A DNA stretch of 64,000 bases from Wenzhouxiangella sp. AB-CW3 (lineage in GTDB: Bacteria; Pseudomonadota; Gammaproteobacteria; Xanthomonadales; Wenzhouxiangellaceae): contig NZ_CP061368.1 in assembly GCF_014725735.1 (NCBI RefSeq), forward strand, positions 3,425,225 to 3,489,224, given 5' to 3'. Both the position numbers and the translations under genes were made by a program. The notes below the pieces were generated by a model that worked only from the letters and a program-made list of their open reading frames with translations, was not told the DNA's origin and did no database searches. This document shows positions 18,296 through 28,283 of this stretch, piece after piece. Position 1 is the stretch's first letter. Each line of letters starts with the position of its first letter.

Positions 18296-20770
18296 TCAGT
18301 CATCTCGCAACAGGTTCGATGGCTGCAAGCGGCTGATCTTCCGGGCCGGCCCCGCGCAGGAGAGGATGACAAGCACCAGCAGCGCCAGGCCGGTCAGCAT
18401 CGAGACGAGCAGCGGCGAAATCGAAGGGTCCACAAAGGTTTCGCGCAACTCCAGGGTGACGATGTATGCCAGCAGTGTTCCGATGGCCAGGCCGGGCAAA
18501 CCCAGTTGCAGCCCACGCTTCATGTCCAGCAGGGCAAGATGCGTCGGCGTTGCCCCTACGGCTGCGTGAATCGCATACTCACGACGACCCGCCGAGACCA
18601 GGTAGCGCTGGGTGCCGAAAAAGCCCAGGCCGGCCAGCATCATGACCAGCACCGCACTGCCCAGGGTCAGGTGCGGCCTGGCACGATCAGCCGCCAGCTC
18701 CTCGTGCCAGCGTGACGACAAGCGCTCTATCCAGTCGAGTTCGAAGTCCAGTTCGCCGGTACTCACCTTCTCTTCCAGCATGGAACGCAATTCCGAGGGC
18801 GAGCGCCGGGTTTGCAATACCATGACATCCAGAAGCGAATTGGATTGCACCTGGCTGTACACCATGGCACCCACTGCTTCGCTCGGGTGTCCATGGACGG
18901 TATTGGCCAGAACGCTAACCACGCGCGGGTTGCCCTCAACGTCTTGCACCGTGGGACCACGCAGCTCGATCACTTCATCCACCACGTCAGTATGACCCCA
19001 CATGCCCCGGGCAAACGTTTCATTGACCAGCACGGCAGTCGGGTCGTCGTCGGCAGGCCAGTTTCCGGCCAGCAATCGCTTACCCATGATGTGCGGGTAA
19101 CGGGTATCGATCGAGGCCATGGTGAATGGCAGCGACTCCTCGGGATCGTCGGCCAGGGGCGCGGACATCGACATTGACATGTGAGCGACTGTCGGCACCG
19201 GATGGGCAAAACCCACCGCTTCGACACTAGGCAGACTCTCAAGTACTTCACGCCGGGACGAACGCAGCGCGACCACCTCATCCCACTGGGCACGCAGCAT
19301 GTCCTGGCGTTCGATCTCGGGCATGACGATCACGACATCTGACGGATCGAAGCCGATATCGGCCCGTTCCAGCAGAATCATATGCCAGGCGAATGCCAGT
19401 GCCGCACCACCCAGCAACCCGGAGAGCGCAATCTGAACCAGACCGGCCAGGCGCTGTGACGGCCTCGGGCGGGCTGATACCTGGCGGGTGCTGGCAACGA
19501 TACTCAAACGGCCCAGGCTCCAGACCGGCGCCAGCGATACGACAGCCGTCAGCACCATCGAAGCCGTTGCCATGGCCGCGAGAACCCGCCAGTCGAGCGG
19601 ATGGACGTCGCGCCAGCGGGCATCCTGCAGAAAGGCCATGTCCTTGAGCAGAACCGCCAGCCACAGGCCCAGCACCAGTGCCAGCACTGCGGCGACCATC
19701 ACAATCAAGGCCGCCTCGCCGATCAGTTGCCGGGCCAGCCGCCAGCGGGTGGCGCCAACGGTCTGGCGTATCCCCAGCTCGCGCTGCCGGGCTGGTGCCC
19801 TGGAGAGCATGAACAGGCTGGTGCTAGCCGCCGCCACCAGCAATACCAGTATGCTGCCGACCATGAACAGCGCCACCTGGCGTGAGGTCTCCTTCTGAAC
19901 CGCCGGGTCGTGAACGATTCCGGGAGAAACCACCAGCCGGGCATCGGATCTCAAGCCGCGAATGGATTCCCCGGCATCGGCAAAACGCTGATTCAGTTCG
20001 TCTTCCAGTGCCGCCGGAGCAGCCCGCCCTGGAACCTGCGCCATTGCCGTCATGGAATCGATGACCATCCCTGCCGAAGGCATCATTTCGTCCACCAGGG
20101 CACGATCCGGCTCGTAGGCGAGCCAGAGATCGGTATCGCCTCCCCCGGTCGTGGAGCGCATGGCAGGAGCCATCACGCCGACGACGCGAACACCATGCGT
20201 GGTCTCCGACAGGTCCGTGGTCTCGCCCCCGGTGCGAATCATCACTGGCGGGCCGTGGATCGGAAACTCGTGACCGAGCACCTCCCGATCACCGTCGAAA
20301 TGCCGCATCCAGAAGGCGTAAGACAACACCACGGCAGGCTCGGCATCGGCATGATGATCGCTCTCGCGCAGCGGCCTGCCCAGGTGCATCAATGGGCGCA
20401 TCACGGGGAAGTACTCCCGCGAGACCTGCTCGATACCGGCCCGCAGGCTCTCCCCGTCGATGACCACATCGCGATTGGTCGTGGTGGTGCCGGCCACCTG
20501 GTCGACGGACGACAGGTCATCATTCATGGCCTCAAGCAGTTCCACGGGCAGGCCACGAAAGTCCTCTCCCGTATCCTGCATGATGGTAACGATCTGTCGG
20601 CTGTCGGCCACGCCGGGGTGCGGTGCCAGTGCCAGGTCATTCCACAACGAGAACAAAGCGGTGACAAACGCCAGCGCAAACGCCAGCACGACGACAGCCA
20701 GCAGGCTCGAAAACGGTGTGGCGGCAGACAGCCTGAAGGCATGCCGCAAGTCCGACAGCAAGCCCGTCAC
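18296..20770 (-). CDS. ABC export system permease, two-domain FtsX/MacB type
   Basis: An 824-residue inner-membrane permease built as two FtsX-like halves. Each half has a membrane helix (residues ~22-42; ~435-455), a periplasmic MacB-type core domain, and then three helices (about residues 285-400 and 715-820). This doubled layout is that of permeases that work as one long chain with a separate ATPase. The start overlaps the end of the ATPase gene by 4 bases, and the adaptor gene precedes that, giving a MacAB-like export unit for peptides, lipids or small toxic compounds. The substrate cannot be told. Confidence 0.88.
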   Translation of the reverse strand: MTGLLSDLRHAFRLSAATPFSSLLAVVVLAFALAFVTALFSLWNDLALAPHPGVADSRQIVTIMQDTGEDFRGLPVELLEAMNDDLSSVDQVAGTTTTNRDVVIDGESLRAGIEQVSREYFPVMRPLMHLGRPLRESDHHADAEPAVVLSYAFWMRHFDGDREVLGHEFPIHGPPVMIRTGGETTDLSETTHGVRVVGVMAPAMRSTTGGGDTDLWLAYEPDRALVDEMMPSAGMVIDSMTAMAQVPGRAAPAALEDELNQRFADAGESIRGLRSDARLVVSPGIVHDPAVQKETSRQVALFMVGSILVLLVAAASTSLFMLSRAPARQRELGIRQTVGATRWRLARQLIGEAALIVMVAAVLALVLGLWLAVLLKDMAFLQDARWRDVHPLDWRVLAAMATASMVLTAVVSLAPVWSLGRLSIVASTRQVSARPRPSQRLAGLVQIALSGLLGGAALAFAWHMILLERADIGFDPSDVVIVMPEIERQDMLRAQWDEVVALRSSRREVLESLPSVEAVGFAHPVPTVAHMSMSMSAPLADDPEESLPFTMASIDTRYPHIMGKRLLAGNWPADDDPTAVLVNETFARGMWGHTDVVDEVIELRGPTVQDVEGNPRVVSVLANTVHGHPSEAVGAMVYSQVQSNSLLDVMVLQTRRSPSELRSMLEEKVSTGELDFELDWIERLSSRWHEELAADRARPHLTLGSAVLVMMLAGLGFFGTQRYLVSAGRREYAIHAAVGATPTHLALLDMKRGLQLGLPGLAIGTLLAYIVTLELRETFVDPSISPLLVSMLTGLALLVLVILSCAGPARKISRLQPSNLLRDD

Positions 20771-21450
20771 TGAATTCGACCGTCTAGCAACTGGATACGC
20801 CGCTGGGCCCTGGCGGCATGGTCCGGGTCATGCGTCACCATGATCACGGTGGTCCCCTGCTCATGCAAGGCGTCGAGCAAGGCCATGATTTCCTGGCCGG
20901 TGTCCTGGTCGAGATTGCCAGTGGGCTCGTCAGCCAGCAGCAGGGAAGGATCGCCGGCAATTGCACGGGCCACGGCCACGCGTTGCTGCTGACCGCCGGA
21001 AAGCTGACTCGGGTAATGATCAGCCCGGCTGGACATGCCGACTTCGGCCAGTGCCTGTTCTGCCTTCTTTCGACGCATGGTCCGTTGCCCGCCACCTCGA
21101 TACATGAACGGCAGCATGACGTTCTCGATCGCGGTCATTTCCGGAATCAGGTTGAAGCTCTGGAACACGAAACCGATCTCGCGATTACGCAGCCGAGCCT
21201 GTTCGGCGCGATCGATCTCGTCAGTGGGAACCCCGGCCAGCAGGTAGGACCCGGTCGTTGGCCGGTCCAGCAGGCCAAGGACATGCAGCAATGTCGACTT
21301 GCCACAACCGGATGGGCCTTCTATGGCAACAAACTCGCCACGCCGGATTTCGAATGCGATATCGGTCAGGGCATAGGTCACCACTTCGTCGGTGGTGAAC
21401 ACCCGCTCCACGTCCTTCATCGCGATCAATGGTTGAGTATCCGTATTCAA
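20767..21450 (-). CDS. ABC export system ATPase, MacB/LolD type
   Basis: A 227-residue ATP-binding subunit. It has Walker A GPSGCGKST, Q-loop FVFQSFNLIPEMT, signature LSGGQQQRVAVARAI, Walker B LLLADEPTGNLD and the His switch MVTHD. The EPTGNLD and FNLI motifs are those of the MacB/LolD/FtsE subfamily that powers mechanotransmission exporters. It is flanked by its adaptor (10 bases upstream) and permease (overlapping). Confidence 0.95.
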   Translation of the reverse strand: MNTDTQPLIAMKDVERVFTTDEVVTYALTDIAFEIRRGEFVAIEGPSGCGKSTLLHVLGLLDRPTTGSYLLAGVPTDEIDRAEQARLRNREIGFVFQSFNLIPEMTAIENVMLPFMYRGGGQRTMRRKKAEQALAEVGMSSRADHYPSQLSGGQQQRVAVARAIAGDPSLLLADEPTGNLDQDTGQEIMALLDALHEQGTTVIMVTHDPDHAARAQRRIQLLDGRIQ

Positions 21451-21460
21451 TCCAATCTCC

Positions 21461-22714
21461 TCAGCGTATCCTCAAGACCGGTTGATCGGCCCATTCGGTC
21501 AGGTCGGCCAGAATGATGCGGTCTCCTGCCACCAGGCCATTGACCACCTCGATTTCCCGACTCGACATCCGACCCAGTTCGATCTGGCGGCGCTCTGCCC
21601 GATCACCGGAGGGGTCGAGTCGGAACACCGTCAGCGTGGTCGCCTCACTGCTGAGCCCGACCGGACGCTCGACAACCAGCGTGTCCTCGACCCGCTCCAG
21701 TTCGATGCGCGCGGTAACGCTCAACTCCGGGCGCAGCCCTTTCGCGGCCTCCTCGCCCAGAGCGATATCAACCGTGACCGATCGATCACGCACGGTTGGC
21801 TCAACACGCATCACTTGGCCGGCATGAACGTGCCGTCCGATCTCCAGCGTGGCTGGCAATCCGGGCGCTACCAGGGCTGCATCACGCTCGGAAACGCGAA
21901 CACGGGCGACCAGGTCTTCGGTATTGACGATGCGCGCCACGGCGATGCCGGCGACCAACTGCTCCCCCTCCTCGACATTGATTTCGCGCACCACGCCCGG
22001 ATGACTGGCCACGATACTCAACGCCTCGACGTTGGACTCGAGCCGCTCTACCCTTTCCCGCAGGCGATTCAGGCGGGCCTCGGATGCCTGCTGTTCCGCC
22101 TTCAGGCTTTCGGGGAAGCGCTCCAGGCGGGCCTGTTCGGCCTCCATTCTGCGGTGAAGCTGTTCGACGCTCAGGCGCGTCCGTTCGATCTCGATTTCAG
22201 AGTACACCCCCCGCTCGCCCAGCTCCTGCTGGGCTTCGAGCACCATCTTCTTTGAGGTGTACTCCGACTCGGCCGCAACCGCCTGGGCCACGAGATCAAG
22301 ACGCCGATTGTCTGCTTCGGCAACTTGCAATACGTGCTCGGCATTGGCCTCGGCCAGTTCCCAGCGCGCTTCGGCCAATGCATCCTCAAGCTGGGGACTG
22401 GACATCTCCACCAGCAGCGAACCCGGCTGCACGCCATCGCCAGGCAAGACCGCAATGCGTTCGACCACGCCGTCGTTGCGATTGGTGACCGCTCGCGTTT
22501 CCCGGGCTGTCAGACGACCTGCAGCCGACACTTCTCGCAGCATTTCGTCATGTCGCACTTCGCCAGTCCAGATCCGGTCGGCATCGATTGCCGGCGGACG
22601 TGATTGCAGACTCCAGGCCGTCAAGGCCAGGCCGGCCAGCACCACAACCAGCACCGCCGGCACCAGGTAGCGGGCAAGTTTTCGGGAAGAGCGACGAGAT
22701 CGTTGTACATCCAT
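21461..22714 (-). CDS. Periplasmic adaptor (HlyD/MacA-type membrane fusion protein)
   Basis: A 417-residue membrane fusion protein. A basic N-terminus and one membrane helix (residues ~15-34) are followed by a lipoyl half-motif, a long alpha-helical hairpin (residues ~110-235; ELAEANAEHVLQVAEADN and the matching Glu/Arg-rich helix), a second lipoyl half (GVVREINVEEGEQLVAG) and beta-barrel domains. It would link the inner-membrane permease to an outer-membrane channel. It is first in the transcription unit. No TolC-like gene is nearby. Confidence 0.9.
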   Translation of the reverse strand: MDVQRSRRSSRKLARYLVPAVLVVVLAGLALTAWSLQSRPPAIDADRIWTGEVRHDEMLREVSAAGRLTARETRAVTNRNDGVVERIAVLPGDGVQPGSLLVEMSSPQLEDALAEARWELAEANAEHVLQVAEADNRRLDLVAQAVAAESEYTSKKMVLEAQQELGERGVYSEIEIERTRLSVEQLHRRMEAEQARLERFPESLKAEQQASEARLNRLRERVERLESNVEALSIVASHPGVVREINVEEGEQLVAGIAVARIVNTEDLVARVRVSERDAALVAPGLPATLEIGRHVHAGQVMRVEPTVRDRSVTVDIALGEEAAKGLRPELSVTARIELERVEDTLVVERPVGLSSEATTLTVFRLDPSGDRAERRQIELGRMSSREIEVVNGLVAGDRIILADLTEWADQPVLRIR

Positions 22715-22782
22715 CAGCGAGCCACCCGTCTGATTCGGCTACGCTTTTTTATCGTCCGCCGGCGCGTTTCGTACCACACGGA

Positions 22783-23163
22783 TCAATGACCGTGATTCCA
22801 CGCGAAGGGCGCGATGACCGGTCGACGCTCCTCGTTTCCGGGAGCAGGTGCAAACCGCTTTTCCTCGGTCGCTACAACCGCCGCCTGGTCATATTCCTCG
22901 TTGCCCGACGATTCAGCCAGCCGTGCCCGCACACTGCCATCCTCCTGCACCAGCATTTCAACCACGACGGTCAGGCTGTCTTCCCCACCTGCCTGAAGCA
23001 GGGCCATTTGCGACTCGGTGCCAGGGGGTGAGGAAAACTCCCAATAGGCCTCCAGCGCTTCGGTTGAATCCACGCTCAGGGCGTCATCCCATGGTGATCC
23101 GGCATGGCCTGTACCAATCCATGCGCCCAGAACAACGATCAAAGTCAGTCGAACAACGCTTAC
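22783..23163 (-). CDS. TonB C-terminal-like small exported protein with a damaged start codon
   Basis: The frame has no good start codon. An ideal ribosome site (AAAGGAGG, minus strand of 23171-23178) is followed after 7 bases by GTA (23161-23163), not ATG or GTG. Read from there, the protein begins with a convincing signal peptide ending GTGHA. The first legal start in frame is TTG at 23142, which cuts the basic part of the signal. The C-terminal half (VEMLVQEDGSVRARLAESSGNEEYDQAAVVA) looks like the C-terminal domain of TonB-like proteins. It is probably a natural or sequencing-derived start mutation. Confidence 0.55.
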   Translation of the reverse strand, partial: VSVVRLTLIVVLGAWIGTGHAGSPWDDALSVDSTEALEAYWEFSSPPGTESQMALLQAGGEDSLTVVVEMLVQEDGSVRARLAESSGNEEYDQAAVVATEEKRFAPAPGNEERRPVIAPFAWNHGH

Positions 23164-23466
23164 TGGTTATCCTCCTTTCCAAAACCGGCCAGAAAATCAA
23201 TAATGCACGACGTGCTGGGACCGGTCAGCCCGATGCAGCAAGGCTCTCACCCTGTCACGCAGACAACGGGCCCGGTCGGCGAAGACCTGATGAGTTGGTC
23301 CCGGCACAGGTGCCACCTGCCGGGCCGGGAAAAGGAATCAAAGCCAGCCAACCCAACCATGCATCCGCCCGAACAACGAGCAACGCAGCCCAGAGCGAAG
23401 CTACCCCCAAGCCAGGCAGCCTGTCAACTATTGCCTCGGCCGCCCTTCACCTGTCACGCACCCCCG
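23164..23466. other. Gene-free interval
   Basis: I see no coding frame with family support here. It contains the ribosome site for the small TonB-like gene and one hairpin at 23300-23324 (CCCGG-CA-CAGGT-GCC-ACCTG-CCGGG) downstream of dtd. That hairpin has no T-run. Confidence 0.5.
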
Positions 23467-23907
23467 TCACTCCACCTCAATCCAGAACGTCACCGGCCCG
23501 TCGTTGACCAGCCTTACCTGCATGTCGGCGCCGAAGCGACCGGCGGCGGTGTGGGGCCAGATGGATGCGGCACGTTCCAGGACCTGATCGAACAGGGCGC
23601 GGCCTTCTTCAGGGGGCGCGGCCGGGGTGAAGCTGGGGCGGTTGCCGGAATTAGTGTCGGCAGCCAGCGTGAATTGCGGCACCAGCAGCAATCCACCGCC
23701 GATATCCTGCAGGCTGCGATTCATGCGTCCGGCTTCATCGGGGAAAACGCGGTAGTTGATCAAGCGCTCGACGAAACGCGGTATGCGCTCGGACCGGTCG
23801 CCCTTGCGAAACCCGACCAGCACCAGCAGGCCGGGGCCAATGCTGCCCAGTCGTTCGCCTTCGCTGTCCACGCTGGCGCCACTGACCCGCTGGATCAAAC
23901 CGATCAT
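23467..23907 (-). CDS. dtd: D-aminoacyl-tRNA deacylase
   Basis: A 146-residue homodimeric enzyme that removes D-amino acids (and glycine) wrongly attached to tRNA. The N-terminal MIGLIQRVSGASV, the LLVPQFTLAADT block (in place of SQFTL) and the C-terminal VNDGPVTFWIE carry the active-site segments. The frame extends to 23949, but the family N-terminus fixes the start at 23907. It is divergent from the acyltransferase gene. Confidence 0.94.
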   Translation of the reverse strand: MIGLIQRVSGASVDSEGERLGSIGPGLLVLVGFRKGDRSERIPRFVERLINYRVFPDEAGRMNRSLQDIGGGLLLVPQFTLAADTNSGNRPSFTPAAPPEEGRALFDQVLERAASIWPHTAAGRFGADMQVRLVNDGPVTFWIEVE

Positions 23908-24135
23908 TGCATCTGTCCCTGTCGACAACCTGTCTGGAATGATACCCAATCCTGAAGATAGTCAATTCTGCGTTTAGCGGCGTTCATCTGCGGTTTCATG
24001 AATCAAGCCAGGGTGATGGCCGGGAAACATGCACGATCAGGAACAGCTATGCTGTAGCGGATGCGGTCGCCGGCAACCCGGCGCGAAGGTGGACCGCGCT
24101 CAGATCTTCAATGTAATCGGTGAGAATCCAGCCAC

Positions 24136-25023
24136 ATGCAACTTCTGCTTGCCCAACTGCTGCTGCGCCTGCTCGCGCTGATGCCGCTCAAGCTGCTGCA
24201 CGCCCTGGCCGTGCCGCTGGGCTGGCTGGCCTGGCGCCTGCCGTGGCGCAAGCACGCGGTCATCGACACCAATCTTGCGCGCTGCTTTCCCGAATTCGAT
24301 GAATCGGCACGCCACCGCCTGCACCGGCAGCATCTTGTCGAGATGATGCGCCTGGCCCTGGAGTCGGGCGCAGTTTGGTACTGGTCGAAGCAACGTCTGT
24401 TCCGGCACGTGATCTCCGCAGAAGGCTGGGAGCATGTCGAGCAGCACATGGCCGGCGGGAAGGGCGTGCTATTGGTCGGCGCCCACTTCGGCAACTGGGA
24501 AATTCTTCCCTTGTTCGTATCTGCTCGCATGCCCTTCGTGGCCCTGTACAAGGCCCCGAAAAGAGCCGACCTGGACGCGGCGGTCACGACCTCGCGCAGT
24601 CGCTTCGGCGCCACGCTGATTTCCAGTGGCTCGCCCGCCATGCGCAAGATGCTGGCCGCGCTGCGCCGGGGTGAGGCCATCGGCCTGCTGGCCGACCAGC
24701 AACCCAAGCAGGGCGAGGGCGTGTTCGCCCCGCTGTTCGGCATTCCGGCTTCGACCATGACACTGGTCAACCGCCTGGCGCGCAAGACCGATGCACCCGT
24801 CATATTTGCCCATGCCAAACGCATTACCGGGCAAGGCTGGAGTATTCATTTCGAACCGGCCGGAAAAGACATTACCGCGGCCACTCCCGTCGAGGGAATC
24901 GCGCCGATGCATCAATGGCTGGAACAGATCATTCGCCAGCACCCAACACAGTACCTGTGGAGTTACAAACGTTTCTCCGTGCGTCCCCCTGGCGAGAGCG
25001 ACTTCTATCCGCCCCGGCGCTGA
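24136..25023 (+). CDS. Lipid A biosynthesis acyltransferase (LpxL/LpxM family)
   Basis: A 295-residue inner-membrane enzyme of the HtrB/LpxL family that adds a secondary acyl chain to Kdo-lipid A. The catalytic HX4E motif is seen in VGAHFGNWEIL, followed by the LLADQQPKQGEGVFAPLFG block. One N-terminal hydrophobic stretch (residues ~1-35) anchors it. I cannot tell the lauroyl from the myristoyl type. It is a single gene. Confidence 0.88.
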   Translation: MQLLLAQLLLRLLALMPLKLLHALAVPLGWLAWRLPWRKHAVIDTNLARCFPEFDESARHRLHRQHLVEMMRLALESGAVWYWSKQRLFRHVISAEGWEHVEQHMAGGKGVLLVGAHFGNWEILPLFVSARMPFVALYKAPKRADLDAAVTTSRSRFGATLISSGSPAMRKMLAALRRGEAIGLLADQQPKQGEGVFAPLFGIPASTMTLVNRLARKTDAPVIFAHAKRITGQGWSIHFEPAGKDITAATPVEGIAPMHQWLEQIIRQHPTQYLWSYKRFSVRPPGESDFYPPRR

Positions 25024-25047
25024 GCAGCCGGCATCGGTCTGGCGGAC

Positions 25048-26871
25048 CTAGCCTCCGACGGCATAGCAGCTGGCCACGTATGGCCACTGCTCGGTCTTCA
25101 TCTGCTGGTAGTGGTTCCAGAACTCGCGGTCGATGGCGCGCAGGCGACCGGGGGTGTCTTCGCGCCGGTATCGGGGCAGGTGCGAAGGGCCGCCGTTGTA
25201 GGCAGCATAGGTGGCCCGGACCAGGTTGTCGATTCCCCCGGGCTGTTCGTGCTCACCCCGGCGAATCGCGTAGTCCACCAGGTAGTGCTCGAGGATCTCG
25301 ATTCCGGCGGCCACGTTGTACTGAACATCGCGCTCCAGCCGCTCCACGTCGTAGACGCCACGCCAGACCCGTCCCATGATCTGCATCATCCCTACCGCAC
25401 CGACCGAAGAGCGAATGACTTCGGGTTCGTCGACACGGCCCACGTAGTGACGCCAGCAACTCTCTTTCCAGGCCGTGGCGCGCACCAGGGGATCGAACAG
25501 GGGCCGTTGCGCATCGTCCAGGCGCGTGTTGGCCCCCAGGTGGGACTCGATTTCCACTGCGAGCAGATCCGAGACCAGATCGAGATAATCATCAAGAAAG
25601 GCCAGTCTGGGCACCAGTCCGCGCAAGGCCTCGGCCGGCGAGTCGTCGGCTGCATGGGCCGCCGGAATCAACCAGTCCAGCCAATGACGGCGCGCAGCCG
25701 CCGGCGTTCGGGGCGTCACGCCCTCGAGACCCAACAGGCGTTGCAGTCGCGGATCAATCTCGAGCGGCAGTGGCGTGAAACGGGCCGGTGCCTGTTCGGC
25801 CAGCAGCAGTCGGGCCAGACGACGCAGACCATCGCGGCTGACTTCCAGCCCGTATTCCGGCCCCAGGGCCTGCACTGCGGTGAGGGCATCGCCAGCGGCA
25901 AGAAACCCGGCCAGACGCAGATCCACATCGTCGCTTATAGCGAGCGCATCCAGTTGGCGGAACAACGGACGCAAGGCATCCCAGGCCTGCAGGAACAGGG
26001 CCTCGACCTGATCGGAGTCGCTGTCTTCCCTTAGCGCCTCGGCAATGCGGTGACGACTGTCGATCAGCACCCCCAGCAGATCAAGTTGCAGATCGCGCAT
26101 ATCGACGGCGTCGGCCAGGTGCACGATGATGGCGGTCAGAAAACCATCGAGTTCGTCCTCGATACGCTGCCACTCGGTCAGTTCGGCATCATCCAGAGGT
26201 GCCTCCGTGTGTACTTCGGCATCGGGCAGGGCATGCAGGGTCAGTGCCAGGGCGGCAGCCAGACCGTTACGGTCCACCTCTACATGGGCCAGATGAGCAC
26301 GATCGGCCAGCGGCGAGGGTCGAGCTGTCGTGGCCGGCATGAAGTGCATGACCAGATCATCAATGGCCACCAGCGGGCCCGAGACATTGATTTCGATGGC
26401 ATCCAGGCGTGGCACGATCAGCCGATCGGCCAACTGACTGGCGGCGCGGGCGAGCAGCCCGGCACTGCCATCGGCACGGCGGATCTCGGCTCCGACCGGC
26501 TCGAATACTACCGCCCGTCCGGTCGCATCGACTCCGGGCTCCAGACGAACGTGGAAACGCGCCTCAATGGGGCGCGGGCCAGTGCAGCGGCCGAAGGCCT
26601 TGGCGCCGCTGTGAACGTTCACGGCCAGGGACAGATCCAGTGCCGTCTGACCGGCGGCCAGCTCGGGCTCGGTCAGCCCGACGCGATTGCAGGCATCGGC
26701 GATCAGTTCGCCGCGGCCATCGGCATCGAGATCGAGCGCCTGCACGACAACCTCGTGCAGATAGCGCAGATCAATCTGAAGCGGCACCTCGATATCACGG
26801 GTTTCAGCGCGAACCTGAATGACCGTCGCCAGAGAAAACACCAACAGCAATGACACCCGCAAAACGGTCAC
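25048..26871 (-). CDS. Exported lytic transglycosylase (SLT domain)
   Basis: A 607-residue protein with an N-terminal signal peptide (MTVLRVSLLLVFSLATVIQVRAET). About 420 residues with no family I recognise follow, then a C-terminal SLT domain (residues ~470-590). The catalytic Glu lies in ATAWKESCW, followed by GAVGMMQIMGRVW and TYAAYNGGPSHLPRY, the hallmark of family-1 transglycosylases. It should cleave peptidoglycan in the periplasm. The large N-terminal part may target it to partners. Confidence 0.9.
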   Translation of the reverse strand: MTVLRVSLLLVFSLATVIQVRAETRDIEVPLQIDLRYLHEVVVQALDLDADGRGELIADACNRVGLTEPELAAGQTALDLSLAVNVHSGAKAFGRCTGPRPIEARFHVRLEPGVDATGRAVVFEPVGAEIRRADGSAGLLARAASQLADRLIVPRLDAIEINVSGPLVAIDDLVMHFMPATTARPSPLADRAHLAHVEVDRNGLAAALALTLHALPDAEVHTEAPLDDAELTEWQRIEDELDGFLTAIIVHLADAVDMRDLQLDLLGVLIDSRHRIAEALREDSDSDQVEALFLQAWDALRPLFRQLDALAISDDVDLRLAGFLAAGDALTAVQALGPEYGLEVSRDGLRRLARLLLAEQAPARFTPLPLEIDPRLQRLLGLEGVTPRTPAAARRHWLDWLIPAAHAADDSPAEALRGLVPRLAFLDDYLDLVSDLLAVEIESHLGANTRLDDAQRPLFDPLVRATAWKESCWRHYVGRVDEPEVIRSSVGAVGMMQIMGRVWRGVYDVERLERDVQYNVAAGIEILEHYLVDYAIRRGEHEQPGGIDNLVRATYAAYNGGPSHLPRYRREDTPGRLRAIDREFWNHYQQMKTEQWPYVASCYAVGG

Positions 26872-26968
26872 CGGAGAATCAACCCATCATGAGGACACGC
26901 GCTGTTTGAGTCTGGAATTCCCGATCAGTTCGTTGGCTTGCGGAACAACACCCCGCCTGGCGATTGCG

Positions 26969-27787
26969 CTAGCGCCGGAATTCAAGCTGATCTAGCAGGC
27001 CTTCGAGCAGTAATGCCGTGCGGCGACGCGTGGCGCGAAAGCTGCGAGTCATGGCGAACGGCGCGGCAATCGCACCACCGAGGGCGCCGAACAGCAACAG
27101 CCAGGACCACCACGAACCCGAGACAAAAACAAAGACCAGGCCCACGATGGCCATGGCCAGCAACGACCAGCCCCAGCCGCCCAGCTCCTCGGAGCGCTGT
27201 TCGCTCAGATCGGCAGTCAGCGTGACCATGGTCTGATCCGTTCCGGCCGGTGCGGTCACGATGCTCAGCGATTTGAGCTCTGACAATTCGTAACTGCGTC
27301 CCTCGGTGTCCAGCACCTGGGACAGGCCACGCCTGATCGTGCAGGCCAGCCCGTCATTGCACTCCCACAGCGACTCGAACTCGCGCCGGCGAACCGGTCG
27401 CATGTACTCGTCGTCGCGCAAATGCCGGTCGAAACGCCGGTGCACCGACGCGGCATTGCCGTCGATCAGGCGACGCACGCGAACGGCCGCCGGGCCGACC
27501 AGACGGGTGGCGAGCAGATCATCATCAGGCTCGGGAGGGGCAAGCGAATCGGCCCGCCATTCCGCCAGCGCGCGCCGAACGTGCTCTGGCGCCAGCCCGA
27601 CTTCCTCGCCGATGCTGACGATTTCCGCCTCGCTGAGCTGTCGGTGCTCGCCCTCGCCCTGGGCGTTCTGGAACACGCTGGCTCTGGCGATAATGCGTTC
27701 GAGTTGATCGGCGGGTATACCCGAGGGGGTGGCCGAACGTCCCGCATCGAAGGCATGCACGTTGGACGTTGAATCCTTGTCATTCAT
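26969..27787 (-). CDS. Hypothetical membrane protein with an N-terminal helical domain
   Basis: A 272-residue protein I do not recognise. Residues ~25-70 form a helical region (LSEAEIVSIGEEVGLAPEHVRRALAEW) like those at the front of several uncharacterised membrane proteins. A soluble middle region follows, then two close membrane helices (about residues 200-245) and a short basic cytoplasmic tail. No catalytic motif is seen. It may be a small sensor or scaffold. Confidence 0.7.
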   Translation of the reverse strand: MNDKDSTSNVHAFDAGRSATPSGIPADQLERIIARASVFQNAQGEGEHRQLSEAEIVSIGEEVGLAPEHVRRALAEWRADSLAPPEPDDDLLATRLVGPAAVRVRRLIDGNAASVHRRFDRHLRDDEYMRPVRRREFESLWECNDGLACTIRRGLSQVLDTEGRSYELSELKSLSIVTAPAGTDQTMVTLTADLSEQRSEELGGWGWSLLAMAIVGLVFVFVSGSWWSWLLLFGALGGAIAAPFAMTRSFRATRRRTALLLEGLLDQLEFRR

Positions 27788-27965
27788 GTTCGTTCTCCCG
27801 GATGAAAGATTTCTCTTTCACCTGAACCAAGCAGAAACCATGCCAGATCGAATCACCCCGCAACCCATTGATCACAATAGCATTTGATCAGACTTCCAGC
27901 CACGGCATACTTGCGGATGGCGAATTAAACCTGAAACAGCGGCAAATTACGCCAACTCAAGGACA

Positions 27966-28277
27966 TCAAGCCTTGTCAAGTCGCCGCAGCCAGACAACCA
28001 TGACCTTCTCTGCCTGCTTGTCGCCGTTTTCCCGAGCCGCGCCCAGCCCACGCTGCCAGGCCTCGCGCGCGCCGCCGGCATCACCGCACTCGTTACGGGC
28101 CCGCCCCAGCTCCTGCCAGGCCATGGTCTGATCGGGCTTGAAGCCAGTCGCCTTTTCCAAATGCTCGATGGCCTTTTCAATATCCCCATTCTTCAACCGC
28201 GCCTGGCCAGCCGCCAACCTGGCCTCGTAGCCGTCTCGGCCCTGATTGATGAGTTTTTCGATAGCTTCGGGGTTCAT
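27966..28277 (-). CDS. Small TPR-repeat protein
   Basis: A 103-residue soluble protein with two to three tetratricopeptide-like repeats (GQARLKNGDIEKAIEHLEKATGFKPDQTMAWQELGRARNECGDAGGAREAWQRGLGAA). TPRs mediate protein contacts, so a partner-binding role is likely. The frame runs on upstream to 28427 only because the heptamer repeat there happens to be open. The true start should be the ATG at 28277, although no ribosome site is seen before it; the repeat begins a few bases upstream and may have replaced the native leader. Confidence 0.75.
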   Translation of the reverse strand: MNPEAIEKLINQGRDGYEARLAAGQARLKNGDIEKAIEHLEKATGFKPDQTMAWQELGRARNECGDAGGAREAWQRGLGAARENGDKQAEKVMVVWLRRLDKA

Positions 28278-28283
28278 GGGGGT

